This document shows positions 39,105 to 47,451 of a stretch of DNA of 64,000 nucleotides, piece by piece. Position numbers and translations under genes: made by a program. Under the pieces are notes generated by a model. It did not search any database. It was not told the DNA's origin and was given only the letters and a program-made list of their open reading frames with translations. The DNA comes from Burkholderiales bacterium (lineage in GTDB: Bacteria; Pseudomonadota; Gammaproteobacteria; Burkholderiales; Burkholderiaceae_C). The stretch lies in assembly GCA_026932235.1 (NCBI GenBank), contig JAIXKR010000118.1:1-64000 (forward strand). The letters run 5' to 3'. Position 1 is the stretch's first letter. The number at the start of each line of letters is the position of its first letter.

Positions 39105-40157
39105 TCAGGCCGCGCGCAGCGCCGCGGCCGCCTGCAGGCGGCCGACCTCGATCCCGCGGCGGTTGCGCAGCGGCTGGTCGGCCAGGGCGGCGAGGAAGAC
39201 GGCGTCGGCCTCGCTGCAGGCGCTGCGCGCGAAGAGGCGCTGCAGCAGCGCGGCGAGCACGACCTCGCAGGCGCGCGCGTTGTTGCCGTCGTCCATCTTG
39301 ACGGCGATGCCCAGGCCCAGCTCGGGCAGCGCGGCGCAGTGCACGCCTTCGGCGCCGACCTTGCAGTACACGCGCGTGCCGAAGTGCGTCATCACGCGCG
39401 CGTCGAACTTGCCCGTGCCGCTGGTGAAGAAGGGCGCGCGCGCCGCCGCCTCGCGCAGCCGGCGCGCCGCGCGCGCGAGTTCCGGGGGCAGGCCCTGGCC
39501 GCTGGCCACGCGCGCGAAGGCCAGCGCCAGGTGGCGCAGCGGCACGGCGTGCGCGGGGATGGAGCAGCCGTCGATGCCGCGCGCGCTCTGCCGCAGGTCC
39601 CAGCCGGTGGCGGCCTGCAGCGCGGCGCTGACTTCGCGCATGAGCGCGTGCTCGGGCTGCACGTAGCCGGCCAGGAAGCCGCGCAGGCCCTCACGGCCGT
39701 GCAAGTGGCAGCCCAGGCAGACGAAGCCGCTGTGCTTGCCCGAGCAGTTGTTGTGCAGCGCGCTGGGCGACAGGCCGCGGCGCGCCAGCTCGCGCTGCGC
39801 CTCTTCGTTGTAGGGCCAGTGCGTGCCGCACTCGAGCACGCCGGCGTCGACGCCGGCCTTGGCGAGCATGCCCGCGGCGGTGCGCGCATGCGCCTCCTCG
39901 CCGCTGTGCGAGGCGCAGGCCAGCGCCAGTTCCTCGTCGCCGAGCGCGAGCGCGTCGGCCGCGCCGCTGGCCACGAGCGGCAGCGCCTGCAGCAGCTTCA
40001 CCGCCGAGCGCGGGAAGATCGGGCGCTCGATGTCGCCCAGCGCCTGCACGAGCGCGCCCTGGGCGTCGACGACGGCGAAGGCGCCGCGGTGGAAGGACTC
40101 GACGATGCCGCCGCGGGTGGCCTGTACGAGGATGGGGCCGGCAGCGATGGTCTTCAT
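39105..40157 (-). CDS. L-asparaginase, Rhizobium etli (ReAV, class 3) type
   Basis: A 350-residue asparaginase of the ReAV family, unrelated to EcAI/EcAII. All proposed active-site residues are visible: Ser51 and Lys54 in FPRSAVKLLQALP, Cys138 and Lys141 in HNNCSGKHSGF, and Cys198 in IDGCSIPAHAV. The serine-lysine pairs and zinc-binding cysteines correspond to Ser48, Lys51, Cys135, Lys138 and Cys189 of the Rhizobium enzyme. It hydrolyses asparagine to aspartate and ammonia. The ATG at 40157 gives the family length. It is divergent from the transglutaminase-like gene. Confidence 0.92.
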   Translation of the reverse strand: MKTIAAGPILVQATRGGIVESFHRGAFAVVDAQGALVQALGDIERPIFPRSAVKLLQALPLVASGAADALALGDEELALACASHSGEEAHARTAAGMLAKAGVDAGVLECGTHWPYNEEAQRELARRGLSPSALHNNCSGKHSGFVCLGCHLHGREGLRGFLAGYVQPEHALMREVSAALQAATGWDLRQSARGIDGCSIPAHAVPLRHLALAFARVASGQGLPPELARAARRLREAAARAPFFTSGTGKFDARVMTHFGTRVYCKVGAEGVHCAALPELGLGIAVKMDDGNNARACEVVLAALLQRLFARSACSEADAVFLAALADQPLRNRRGIEVGRLQAAAALRAA

Positions 40158-40250
40158 GGCGGTGACTGTAGCGCCGCTCCCGTGTCGGGGACATGCCCTC
40201 GGGCGAGCGGCGAGAATCGCCCCATCCAAGCCCAAGGAGAGCCTGCCACC

Positions 40251-40937
40251 ATGAGCACCCCCGATTCGGCAAGTCCCGACGCCGCGAGCCTTGCGCCCAC
40301 GTCCATCATCGACAGCGATCATCCGTCCGTGGTCGCCTTCGCGCGCGAGCACGGCCGCGGCGCCGATGTGCGCGAGCGCGCGGTGGCGCTCTACCTCGCG
40401 GTGCGCGACGGCTTTCGCTACGACCCCTACCGCATCGACCTCTCACCCGAAGGCATGCGCGCGAGCACGGTGCTGGTCAACGGCTACGGCTGGTGCGTGC
40501 CCAAGGCGGCGTTGCTCACCGCGGTCTGCCGCGCCGCGGGCATCCCCGCGCGCGTGGGCTATGCCGATGTGCGCAACCACCTGAGCACCGAGCGCCTGCG
40601 CAAGGCGATGAACAGCGACATCTACCGCTGGCACGGCTACAGCGACCTCTGGATCGACGGCCGCTGGGTAAAGGCCACGCCGGCCTTCAACATCGAGCTG
40701 TGCGAGCGCTTCGGGCTGCTGCCGCTCGAATTCGACGGCCGCGAGGACTCGATCTACCATCCCTACGACAAGGCCGGCAACCGCCACATGGAGTACCTGA
40801 ACCAGCGCGGCGTCTTCGACGAGGTGCCGCTGGCGGCGATCGTCGCGGACTTCCAGCGCTACCACCCGAGCGCCACGATCAATGCCCTGGGCGGGCACGA
40901 CTTCGGCGAGGACGCCGCGCGCGAATCCAGCGCTTGA
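40251..40937 (+). CDS. Transglutaminase-like cysteine protease-fold protein
   Basis: A 228-residue protein with a transglutaminase core. VNGYGWCVPKAALLTAVCRAAGIPAR contains the nucleophile Cys82, and WHGYSDLWIDGRWVKATP contains His128. The third residue, usually Asp in a D-P-T motif, reads T-P-A here, so the triad is altered or completed elsewhere. A ribosome site (AAGGAGA) precedes the ATG at 40251. No signal peptide is visible, so it is cytoplasmic. Related bacterial proteins are peptidases or amidases of unknown substrate. It is convergent with the downstream UspA gene. Confidence 0.8.
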   Translation: MSTPDSASPDAASLAPTSIIDSDHPSVVAFAREHGRGADVRERAVALYLAVRDGFRYDPYRIDLSPEGMRASTVLVNGYGWCVPKAALLTAVCRAAGIPARVGYADVRNHLSTERLRKAMNSDIYRWHGYSDLWIDGRWVKATPAFNIELCERFGLLPLEFDGREDSIYHPYDKAGNRHMEYLNQRGVFDEVPLAAIVADFQRYHPSATINALGGHDFGEDAARESSA

Positions 40938-40968
40938 AGAAGCCGGCCTGCCGGGCCCGCCCCGTTTC

Positions 40969-41409
40969 TCAGTGCAGCACGAGCAGCGGCAGCCTGCTGC
41001 CCGAGAGTACCGCCTTCGCCTGCGAGCCGTAGAGGAACTCGCCGAAGGCGCCCCGCCCTTCGCTGACCATGACGATGAGGTCGCAGCCGCGGGCCTCGGC
41101 CTCGGCCAGTAGCGCTTCGTCGACGCGCGCGACGCAGGCATGGTGGCCCTCGAAGGGCACGCCCGCGGCGCGGGCGGCGGCGGCGAAGCGGTCCAGCACG
41201 CGGCGCGCGGCCTCGGGCGTCATCGCGTCCACGTCCTCGACCAGCCGAAACGCGCCGCCGGCCCGGGGCCGCTGACCGGACGGCTGCGGCTGCTCGGCGA
41301 CGAAGCCGGTGATCGCCGCGCCCAGCTGGCGCGCCAGGCCGATGCTGGCATCGATCGCGCGGTCGGTCAGCGCAGAGCCGTCGACGGGAACCAGGATGCG
41401 TTGGTACAT
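40969..41409 (-). CDS. Universal stress protein, UspA family
   Basis: A 146-residue UspA starting MYQRILVPVDGSALTDRAIDASIGLA. The C-terminus VMVSEGRGAFGEFLYGSQAKAVLSGSRLPLLVL carries the G-x2-G-x9-G-S-like ATP-binding element (the first Gly is in EGRGAFGE). The ATG at 41409 has GAGG at 8 bp; an in-frame GTG at 41415 is less likely. This is the second universal stress protein in the window, only distantly similar to that at 1107-1583. It is monocistronic. Confidence 0.87.
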   Translation of the reverse strand: MYQRILVPVDGSALTDRAIDASIGLARQLGAAITGFVAEQPQPSGQRPRAGGAFRLVEDVDAMTPEAARRVLDRFAAAARAAGVPFEGHHACVARVDEALLAEAEARGCDLIVMVSEGRGAFGEFLYGSQAKAVLSGSRLPLLVLH

Positions 41410-41605
41410 GGGCACCTCGAGCGTGTGCGCGTCAGCGTTGCACCGACTCTAGGAAGCACGCGCGAGCCCTCCCTTGCGCTCGCGCAACATCGGGGGCCGC
41501 GTGAATGTGAAGCGCTCCACACGCCGGGACCGGTCAGGTCCGCCGCCAGAAGGAAGGCCGATGGCTCTTGCGAGCATCGCTCGCAGCCGTCGCGCGACGG
41601 CGGCG

Positions 41606-42466
41606 TCAGCGGCGCCCGGTCCGCCCGTCCGAGGCGGCGTCTGCGGCCGCCTGCTTCGCCGCGCGGCAGGCACGAAGGAAGTCCCGCAGCATCGGCGCGT
41701 CGTCGATGGTGCTCCCGTCCTTCGGATCGTGGAACTCCGGGTGCCACTGCACGCCGGCCACGTAGGTGCCGGGCGTCGTGCGGCGAAAGGCCTCGACGAT
41801 GCCGTCGTCGGCACAGCGCGCCTCGACGACGAAGTCCGCGGCCAGGGCCTTGATGCCCTGGTGGTGGATGCTATTGGTGCGCATCACCGCCTGCCCCGGA
41901 TAGAGCTCGGCCAGGCGCGTTCCGGGCTCGATCGCCACGCGGTGGAAGTGGCGCTCGTAGCGCCCGACGTCGCGGTGCAGCTGCGAGCCCGGGCGCTGCG
42001 TCGCGATGTCCTGCCACAGCGTGCCGCCGTGCATCACGTTGAGGAGCTGGAAGCCGCGACAGATGCCGAACACCGGCTTGCCGGCGGCGATGAAGGCGCG
42101 GATGAGCTCGATCTCGTAGTGGTCGCGCACGGCGTCGCCGGCCCACTCCGGGGACAGCGGCCGTTCGCCGTAGAACTCGGGCGCGACGTCGTTGCCGCCC
42201 TGCAGCACCAGGCCGTCCAGCGCCTGCGCGTAGTCGTCGAGATCCAGGTCGCTGCGCTGCACGATGCTGTCGCGCGTGACGGCCGGGACCATCACCGCCA
42301 TTGCCTGGCCGGAAAGCACCCAGTGCGCGACCGACTGCTCCAGGTAATGCAGCGTCTTGGTGAAGACGCCCGGGAGCGGCCCTTGGCTTCCGGGGTAGTA
42401 GATGCGGGCGGAAACGCCGACGAGCAGCGGGGGCGCTTGCATGGAATGAGCGGTTGGCGCGCGCAT
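41606..42466 (-). CDS. Gamma-glutamyl-GABA hydrolase-like class I glutamine amidotransferase (PuuD type)
   Basis: A 286-residue Peptidase_C26 protein. The nucleophile is Cys136 in PVFGICRGFQLLNVMHGGTL. The His-Glu pair is in GVQWHPEFHDP, and GLVLQGGNDVAPEFYGE is the oxyanion-region block. PuuD-type enzymes split gamma-glutamyl-GABA to glutamate and GABA in putrescine breakdown. No other put/puu genes are adjacent. Start ATG 42466 has GGGGA at suitable distance; ATG 42442 would shorten it by eight residues. About 50 C-terminal residues past the His-Glu pair are Ala/Arg-rich. Confidence 0.87.
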   Translation of the reverse strand: MRAPTAHSMQAPPLLVGVSARIYYPGSQGPLPGVFTKTLHYLEQSVAHWVLSGQAMAVMVPAVTRDSIVQRSDLDLDDYAQALDGLVLQGGNDVAPEFYGERPLSPEWAGDAVRDHYEIELIRAFIAAGKPVFGICRGFQLLNVMHGGTLWQDIATQRPGSQLHRDVGRYERHFHRVAIEPGTRLAELYPGQAVMRTNSIHHQGIKALAADFVVEARCADDGIVEAFRRTTPGTYVAGVQWHPEFHDPKDGSTIDDAPMLRDFLRACRAAKQAAADAASDGRTGRR

Positions 42467-42569
42467 TATGCGCGTTCCCCGACGGCGCCGAGAGACGCCA
42501 TATGGCGCTCTCGGGCGAGGGAATCACTAACATCGGGGATCCGGCTGCCGGTGCGGCCGCGACGCCCTC

Positions 42570-44240
42570 GTGATCCATCTCCTCAATCTGCTCGCCGCCA
42601 TCGCCCTGCTCGTCTGGGGCATCTACAACGTCCGCACCGGGGTGCTGCGCGCCTTCGGCGAGAACCTGCGCAGCGTGCTCGCGCGCAGCGTCGCCAACCG
42701 GGCGAGCGCGATGCTCGCGGGCCTGGGCGTGACGACTCTGCTGCAGAGCAGCACCGCGACCTGCCTCATCGTCGCCAGCTTCGTCGGCACCGGGCTCGTC
42801 GGCACGACGCCGGCGCTGGCGGTGATGCTGGGCGCGGACGTGGGCACGGCGCTGATGGTGCTGGTGTTCTCCTTCGACCTCTCCTGGCTGAGCCCGCTGC
42901 TGATCCTCGTCGGCGTCGTCCTCTTCGTCGCCAGCGAGCGCGGCATGCTCGGGCGCATCGGGCGCGTGCTCATCGGCCTCGGCCTCATCACGCTGGCGCT
43001 GCAGCTCATCGTCGTCGCCACGCGTCCGCTCACCGAGTCGCCCGAGGTGCGCGCACTGCTGGCGGCGCTGCCCGACGACGTCGGGCTGCACCTGCTGGCC
43101 GGCGGCCTGCTGGCGGTGATGAGCTACTCCAGCCTGGCGGTCGTGCTTCTCACCGCGACGCTGACGGCGCAGGGCCTGCTGACGCTGCCGGTGGCGCTGG
43201 GCCTGGTGCTCGGGGCCAACGTCGGCAGCGCGCTGCTGGCGATCCTCGTCACCGCCTCGGGCGCGGCCGAGTTGCGGCGGCTGCCGCTGGGGAACTTCAT
43301 CTTCAAGGCCGTGGGCGCGGCGCTCATGGTCCCGCTGCTGCCCGAGGCGCGGCTGCTGCTGCACAACCACGTCGCCGACGTGCATCAGCAGGTGGTCTTC
43401 TTCCACCTCGGGTTCAACGTGCTGATGGCGCTGGTCTTCATCGGCTTCATCGGCCCGGTGGCGCGCATCACCGAGCGCGCGCTGCCCAAGCCGAGCGCGC
43501 TCGGCCGCGGCGACCAGCCGCGCTACCTCGACCCGGTGGCTCTGGCCACGCCCAGCCTGGCGATCAGCTGCGCGGCGCGCGAAGCGCTGCACCAGGCCGA
43601 CGTCGTCGAAACCATGCTGCGCGGCATCGTTCCGGTGATGCGCGACAACGACCTCCAGCTCGCGGAACGCTTGCGGCGCATGGACGACGTCGTCGACGAG
43701 CTGTACTCGGCGATCAAGTTCTACCTCACGCAGATCTCGCGCGAGGCGCTGTCCGAGCGCGAAGGCAGGCGCTGGACCGACATCGTCAGCTTCACCATCA
43801 ACATGGAGCAGATCGGCGACTGCATCGAGCGCATCCTGCAGGACCTCGAGGACAAGAAGATCCGCAAGGGGCGGCGCTTCTCCGAGGCCGGCATGGCGGA
43901 GATCCTCCACCTGCACGAGCGACTGCTGTCCAACCTGCGCCTGGGAACGAGCGTCTTCCTCGACGGCCACGTTCGCGACGCGCAGCGGCTGCTGGAGGAG
44001 AAGGCGCGCTTTCGCGACCTCGAGCGCGAGTACGCCGCGAACCACATCATGCGGCTGCAGGACAACACGGCGCAGAGCATCGAGACCAGCTCGCTGCACC
44101 TGGACCTGATCGGCGAGCTCAAGCGCATCAACTCGCACATCTGCTCGATCGCCTACCCGATCCTCGAGTCGGCCGGCGCGCTGGCCAGCACGCGGCTGCG
44201 CCACTCGCAGCTCGCCAGCGTCGAGGAGCGGCCGCGCTGA
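42570..44240 (+). CDS. Na+/phosphate cotransporter family protein (NptA/YjbB) with PhoU-like domain
   Basis: A 556-residue protein with a GTG start. Two inverted Na/Pi repeats are visible: GVTTLLQSSTATCLIVASF with MLGADVGTALMVLV, and LAVMSYSSLAVVLLTATL with VLGANVGSALLAIL. The C-terminal 200 residues form a PhoU-like helical domain (ETMLRGIVPVMRDNDLQLAERL, FTINMEQIGDCIERILQDL). YjbB proteins export or import phosphate with sodium, and the PhoU part probably regulates. The EamA gene follows 18 bp downstream on the same strand. Confidence 0.9.
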   Translation: MIHLLNLLAAIALLVWGIYNVRTGVLRAFGENLRSVLARSVANRASAMLAGLGVTTLLQSSTATCLIVASFVGTGLVGTTPALAVMLGADVGTALMVLVFSFDLSWLSPLLILVGVVLFVASERGMLGRIGRVLIGLGLITLALQLIVVATRPLTESPEVRALLAALPDDVGLHLLAGGLLAVMSYSSLAVVLLTATLTAQGLLTLPVALGLVLGANVGSALLAILVTASGAAELRRLPLGNFIFKAVGAALMVPLLPEARLLLHNHVADVHQQVVFFHLGFNVLMALVFIGFIGPVARITERALPKPSALGRGDQPRYLDPVALATPSLAISCAAREALHQADVVETMLRGIVPVMRDNDLQLAERLRRMDDVVDELYSAIKFYLTQISREALSEREGRRWTDIVSFTINMEQIGDCIERILQDLEDKKIRKGRRFSEAGMAEILHLHERLLSNLRLGTSVFLDGHVRDAQRLLEEKARFRDLEREYAANHIMRLQDNTAQSIETSSLHLDLIGELKRINSHICSIAYPILESAGALASTRLRHSQLASVEERPR

Positions 44241-44258
44241 CGTGATGCCGTCGCGCCC

Positions 44259-45125
44259 ATGACGTGGATCGTCGTGCTCGCCGTGATGTTCGCTGCCGCC
44301 TTGCACGCGGGCTGGAACGTGCTCGTCAAGTCGGCCGGAGACAAGAGCGTCGACAACGCGCTCATCACCTTCCTCGGCGGCTGGGTGGCGCTGCCGCTCG
44401 CGCTCGCCGCCGGGCTGCCGCAGGCCGCGGCCTGGCCGTATCTCGCGGCCTCGCTCGTCGTCCACGTGGGTTACTACAGCGCGCTGGCCGGCGCCTACCA
44501 CCACGGCGAACTCGGCCTGACCTATCCCATCATGCGCGGCCTGGCGCCGCTGCTCGTGGCGCTGGTCAGCGCCGCCGTGGTGGGCGAGGTGCCGGCGGCG
44601 GCGACCTGGGCCGGCGTGCTGGCGATCACGCTCGGCGTGGGGCTGGTGGGCCTGGCGCATCCGGGTCAGGCGCTGCATCACGGCAAAGCCATGGCGTTTG
44701 CCGTCGCCAACGCCGCCATCATCGCCGCCTACACGCTTGTCGACGGCCTGGGCGTGCGCGCCGAAGTGGCCGCCGGCGGCGCCGCGCTGCGCTATCCGCT
44801 CTGGCTCTTCGTCATCAACGCGCTGCCCTATCCGCTGCTCGTGCTCTCGCGCCGCGACCGCGCCGGGCGTCGCGGCGTCCTCGCCTATGCGCGCGCGCGC
44901 TGGCCGCTGGCGGCCGTCGGCGGCGCGGCGTCGATCGGCAGCTACGCGATCGCACTGTGGGCGATGACGCGCGCCCCGGTGGCCAGTGTCGCCGCGCTGC
45001 GCGAGACCTCGGTGCTCTTTGCCGCGGCGCTGGGGACGTGGATGCTGCGCGAGCGCTTCGGTTGGCAGCGGGGGCTGGGCACGGTGGCCATCGTCGCCGG
45101 CGTCGTCGCGCTGCGCCTGGCCTGA
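44259..45125 (+). CDS. EamA/DMT-family transporter
   Basis: A 288-residue, ten-TM drug/metabolite transporter. The two EamA halves start MTWIVVLAVMFAAALHAGWNVLVK and, at about residue 145, GKAMAFAVANAAIIAAYTLVDGLG. LALVSAAVVGEVPA and MTRAPVASVAALRETSVLFAA are the usual end-of-repeat blocks. Members export amino acids, nucleotides or drugs, and substrate is not predictable. It lies 18 bp after the phosphate transporter gene. Downstream, the antisense dehydratase operon may read into its 3' end. Confidence 0.88.
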   Translation: MTWIVVLAVMFAAALHAGWNVLVKSAGDKSVDNALITFLGGWVALPLALAAGLPQAAAWPYLAASLVVHVGYYSALAGAYHHGELGLTYPIMRGLAPLLVALVSAAVVGEVPAAATWAGVLAITLGVGLVGLAHPGQALHHGKAMAFAVANAAIIAAYTLVDGLGVRAEVAAGGAALRYPLWLFVINALPYPLLVLSRRDRAGRRGVLAYARARWPLAAVGGAASIGSYAIALWAMTRAPVASVAALRETSVLFAAALGTWMLRERFGWQRGLGTVAIVAGVVALRLA

Positions 45126-45224
45126 CTCGCCCCGGGGTGCGCAGTCGCACCCGGCGCAACCCGTCGACCGCGTCCAGTTCGAACCGGATGTCCCCGGCGA
45201 CGACGGTGATGCCGTGCAGCGCTG

Positions 45225-46076
45225 TCATGGCGGGTTCTTCAGCACGGCGGTCGCGTCCATCGTCAGCCAGCCTTCGTGGTCCTGCGCCCACAGCTTCACC
45301 TCGTTGCCGTCGCGCCGGCCGTTCACCTTGAACGGATGCAGGTCGAAGGTCGGCCGCACCGCCTTGAAGCGGAAGCCGGTGACCTGCGCTTGCGGCGCGT
45401 GGCGGCGCACCAGGTCCATCAGCAGCGTCGCGATCAGCGGGCCGTGCACGATCAGGCCGGGGTAGCCCTCGACCTGCGTCGCGTAGCGGCGGTCGTAGTG
45501 GATGCGATGGCCGTTGAAGGTCAGCGCGCTGTAGCGGAAGAGGAGGACGTCGTCGGGCACGATCTGCCGTTGCCACTCGCCCTGGGCGGCGGCGACCGGC
45601 GGCGGCTCGACGTCGGAGGGCTTCTTCGCTTCGCGGTAGACGATGTCGTGGAACTCGACGATGGCCGCATCGGCCGCGCCGTTGCAGCGCAGCTCGTGCC
45701 GCACCCTGACGAACACGAGCCGGCCGGTGCGCCCGTTCTTCGTCGTCACGTCGGCGATCACCGAGCTGCGCTCGACCGCGTCGCCGACGCGCACGGGCGA
45801 GCGGAACTCCAACTGGCTGCCGGCCCACATGCGCCTGGGCAGCGGCACCGGCGGCAGGAAGCCGCCGCGCCTGGCGTGACCGTCCGGGCCGATCTCGCTC
45901 TGGCGGTGCTGCGGCAGGAAGTACAGCCAGTGCCACAAGGGGAACAGCGGCGTGCCGTTCCCGACCGCGAGCGCCGGGTGGTCCAGGGTCGCGTTCAGGC
46001 CGCGCACCGGGGCGGCGGTGATCGTGTCGCGCAGCGTCTCGCTGCGGCCGATCCAGTCGGTGAGCGGGTCACTCAT
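45225..46076 (-). CDS. MaoC-like/FAS1-type dehydratase (itaconyl- or mesaconyl-CoA hydratase-like)
   Basis: A 283-residue double hot-dog protein. The N-terminal half has PLFPLWHWLYFLP, RRMWAGSQLEFRSPVRVGDAVER and TTKNGRTGRLVFVRVRHEL. The C-terminal half has RYSALTFNGHRIHYDRRYATQVEGYPGLIVHGPL, with the hydratase Asp/His motif. This is the HTD2/mesaconyl-C4-CoA hydratase type acting on CoA thioesters. The enoyl-CoA hydratase gene is divergent from it (164 bp), so the two may belong to one catabolic locus. The stop overlaps a downstream ATG (ATGA) of a short open frame. Confidence 0.88.
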   Translation of the reverse strand: MSDPLTDWIGRSETLRDTITAAPVRGLNATLDHPALAVGNGTPLFPLWHWLYFLPQHRQSEIGPDGHARRGGFLPPVPLPRRMWAGSQLEFRSPVRVGDAVERSSVIADVTTKNGRTGRLVFVRVRHELRCNGAADAAIVEFHDIVYREAKKPSDVEPPPVAAAQGEWQRQIVPDDVLLFRYSALTFNGHRIHYDRRYATQVEGYPGLIVHGPLIATLLMDLVRRHAPQAQVTGFRFKAVRPTFDLHPFKVNGRRDGNEVKLWAQDHEGWLTMDATAVLKNPP

Positions 46077-46240
46077 GGCCGTGTCCGTGCGCGGTTCGAA
46101 ACCGGTGAAGTGTCGTGAATGAAGGAGTCGCCCCAGTGTAGTGATCCACGCCATCGGGGCGGCACCGGAGAGCACCGCAGAGATCCGGCGACGGGGCGAG
46201 CATTGCCCGCGGAGCCCGCGCGCCATCACAATCGCGGGCG

Positions 46241-46957
46241 ATGACACCGCCCAAACTGCTGCTCGAGGCCGCGGACGGCCTGGCGACCTTGACGCTGAAC
46301 CGTCCGGACAAGCTCAACGCCATCGACAACGAGATGGCGCGGGCGATCCTCGATGCGCTCGACGCCGTGGGGTCCGACGACGCCGTGCGCGTGGTTCGCG
46401 TCCGCGGCAGCGGTCGCGCCTTCTGCGCCGGACGCGACGTCTCCGCGGCGCCGACGGAGACCGACCTCGAACTGGTGCAGGCGGTGTCCCGGGCGATCGT
46501 GCGCCTGACCAAGCCCGTCCTCTTCGCCGTGCATGGATGGACGGTCGGGGCCGGGCTCGAATGGATGCTGAACGCGGACATCGTCGTCGCCGCGCAGAAC
46601 AGCCGCTTCAAGCTGCCGGAGGCGGAGCTCGGCGTCTTCGTCACCGGAGGCGCGAGCGCCACCCTGACCGCCTACGCCGGTCTGGCGCGGGCCAAGGCGC
46701 TGACGCTGCTCGGCGATGCCTTCACGGCGGCGCAGGCGCAAGCCTGGGGACTGGCGTGGCACGTGGTTCCGGACGCCGAACTCGAAGCTGCGGCGCAGCA
46801 GGTCGCCGCGCGACTGGGCGCGCTGCGGCCGGACGTGGCGCACCGGTTCAAGCGCGTGTTCAACGACATCGGGCTCGACAAGTTCGAGCGCGCGATCGAC
46901 CTCGAGTGCCGCACCCAGCGCGCCCTGGCCGGCACGAGCCCGGCAACGCGCCCCTGA
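46241..46957 (+). CDS. Enoyl-CoA hydratase/isomerase family protein
   Basis: A 238-residue crotonase. LATLTLNRPDKLNAIDNEMA, RGSGRAFCAGRDVSA and KPVLFAVHGWTVGAGLEWMLNAD supply the oxyanion hole. The first catalytic Glu position corresponds to GAGLEW (Leu-Glu), and LPEAELGVFVTGG follows in the second Glu position (Glu in PEAELG). The C-terminus is shorter than usual. Substrate is unknown. It is divergent from the MaoC-like dehydratase and is followed after 107 bp by a RidA-like partial ORF. Confidence 0.88.
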   Translation: MTPPKLLLEAADGLATLTLNRPDKLNAIDNEMARAILDALDAVGSDDAVRVVRVRGSGRAFCAGRDVSAAPTETDLELVQAVSRAIVRLTKPVLFAVHGWTVGAGLEWMLNADIVVAAQNSRFKLPEAELGVFVTGGASATLTAYAGLARAKALTLLGDAFTAAQAQAWGLAWHVVPDAELEAAAQQVAARLGALRPDVAHRFKRVFNDIGLDKFERAIDLECRTQRALAGTSPATRP

Positions 46958-47064
46958 CCCGCGCGAACCCGGTCGACGCGCTCCGGGCCTTCCTCTCCGC
47001 AGCGGCGTGCAGCGGCGTGCATGATGTGCGGCCAGGATCCAGGCACAGCAAGGAAATCGACCGC

Positions 47065-47451
47065 ATGAAGCCGGCACGGACGACGATCTCGAGCGGAGGC
47101 CACTGGGAGGAGGCCGTCGGCTACTCGCGCGCGGTGCGCGTCGGCTCGCATGTGAGCGTGGCCGGAACGACGGCGGCGACCGCGCAGGGCATCGTCGGCC
47201 CCGGCGACCCGTACGCGCAAGCCATGCAGGCGCTGCGCACGATCCAGGCCGCGCTCGAAAAGGCCGACGCGATCGTGCCGGATCCGCCCGCGGCGCCGGA
47301 CCCCGATCCCGGCGACGGGCACGATCCTGCGCGCGCGCAGCGTGCAAGGTCATCGCCGCACGGCCGTACCGGCGCACGGCCGCGCCGCCGATGCGGCATA
47401 CTCCACAGGGTATCAACGAAGGGACCCGCGCCCAGCGGCCCCGAACGATGA
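47065..47451 (+). pseudogene. RidA-family protein, C-terminal half lost
   Basis: The first 68 residues are a good RidA/YjgF N-terminus: EEAVGYSRAVRVGSHVSVAGTTA, then GDPYAQAMQALRTIQAALEKAD. After that the expected DVVRTRxYVTD... half is missing. The frame continues as Pro/Asp/Arg-rich sequence (IVPDPPAAPDPDPGDGHDPA) with no RidA features, and no other frame recovers the lost half. The open frame nevertheless runs to 47451, where its TGA overlaps the ATG of the SQR-like gene (ATGA). It looks like a deletion remnant that may still be translated and couple the next gene. RidA proteins deaminate enamine/imine intermediates; activity here is unlikely. Confidence 0.65.
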
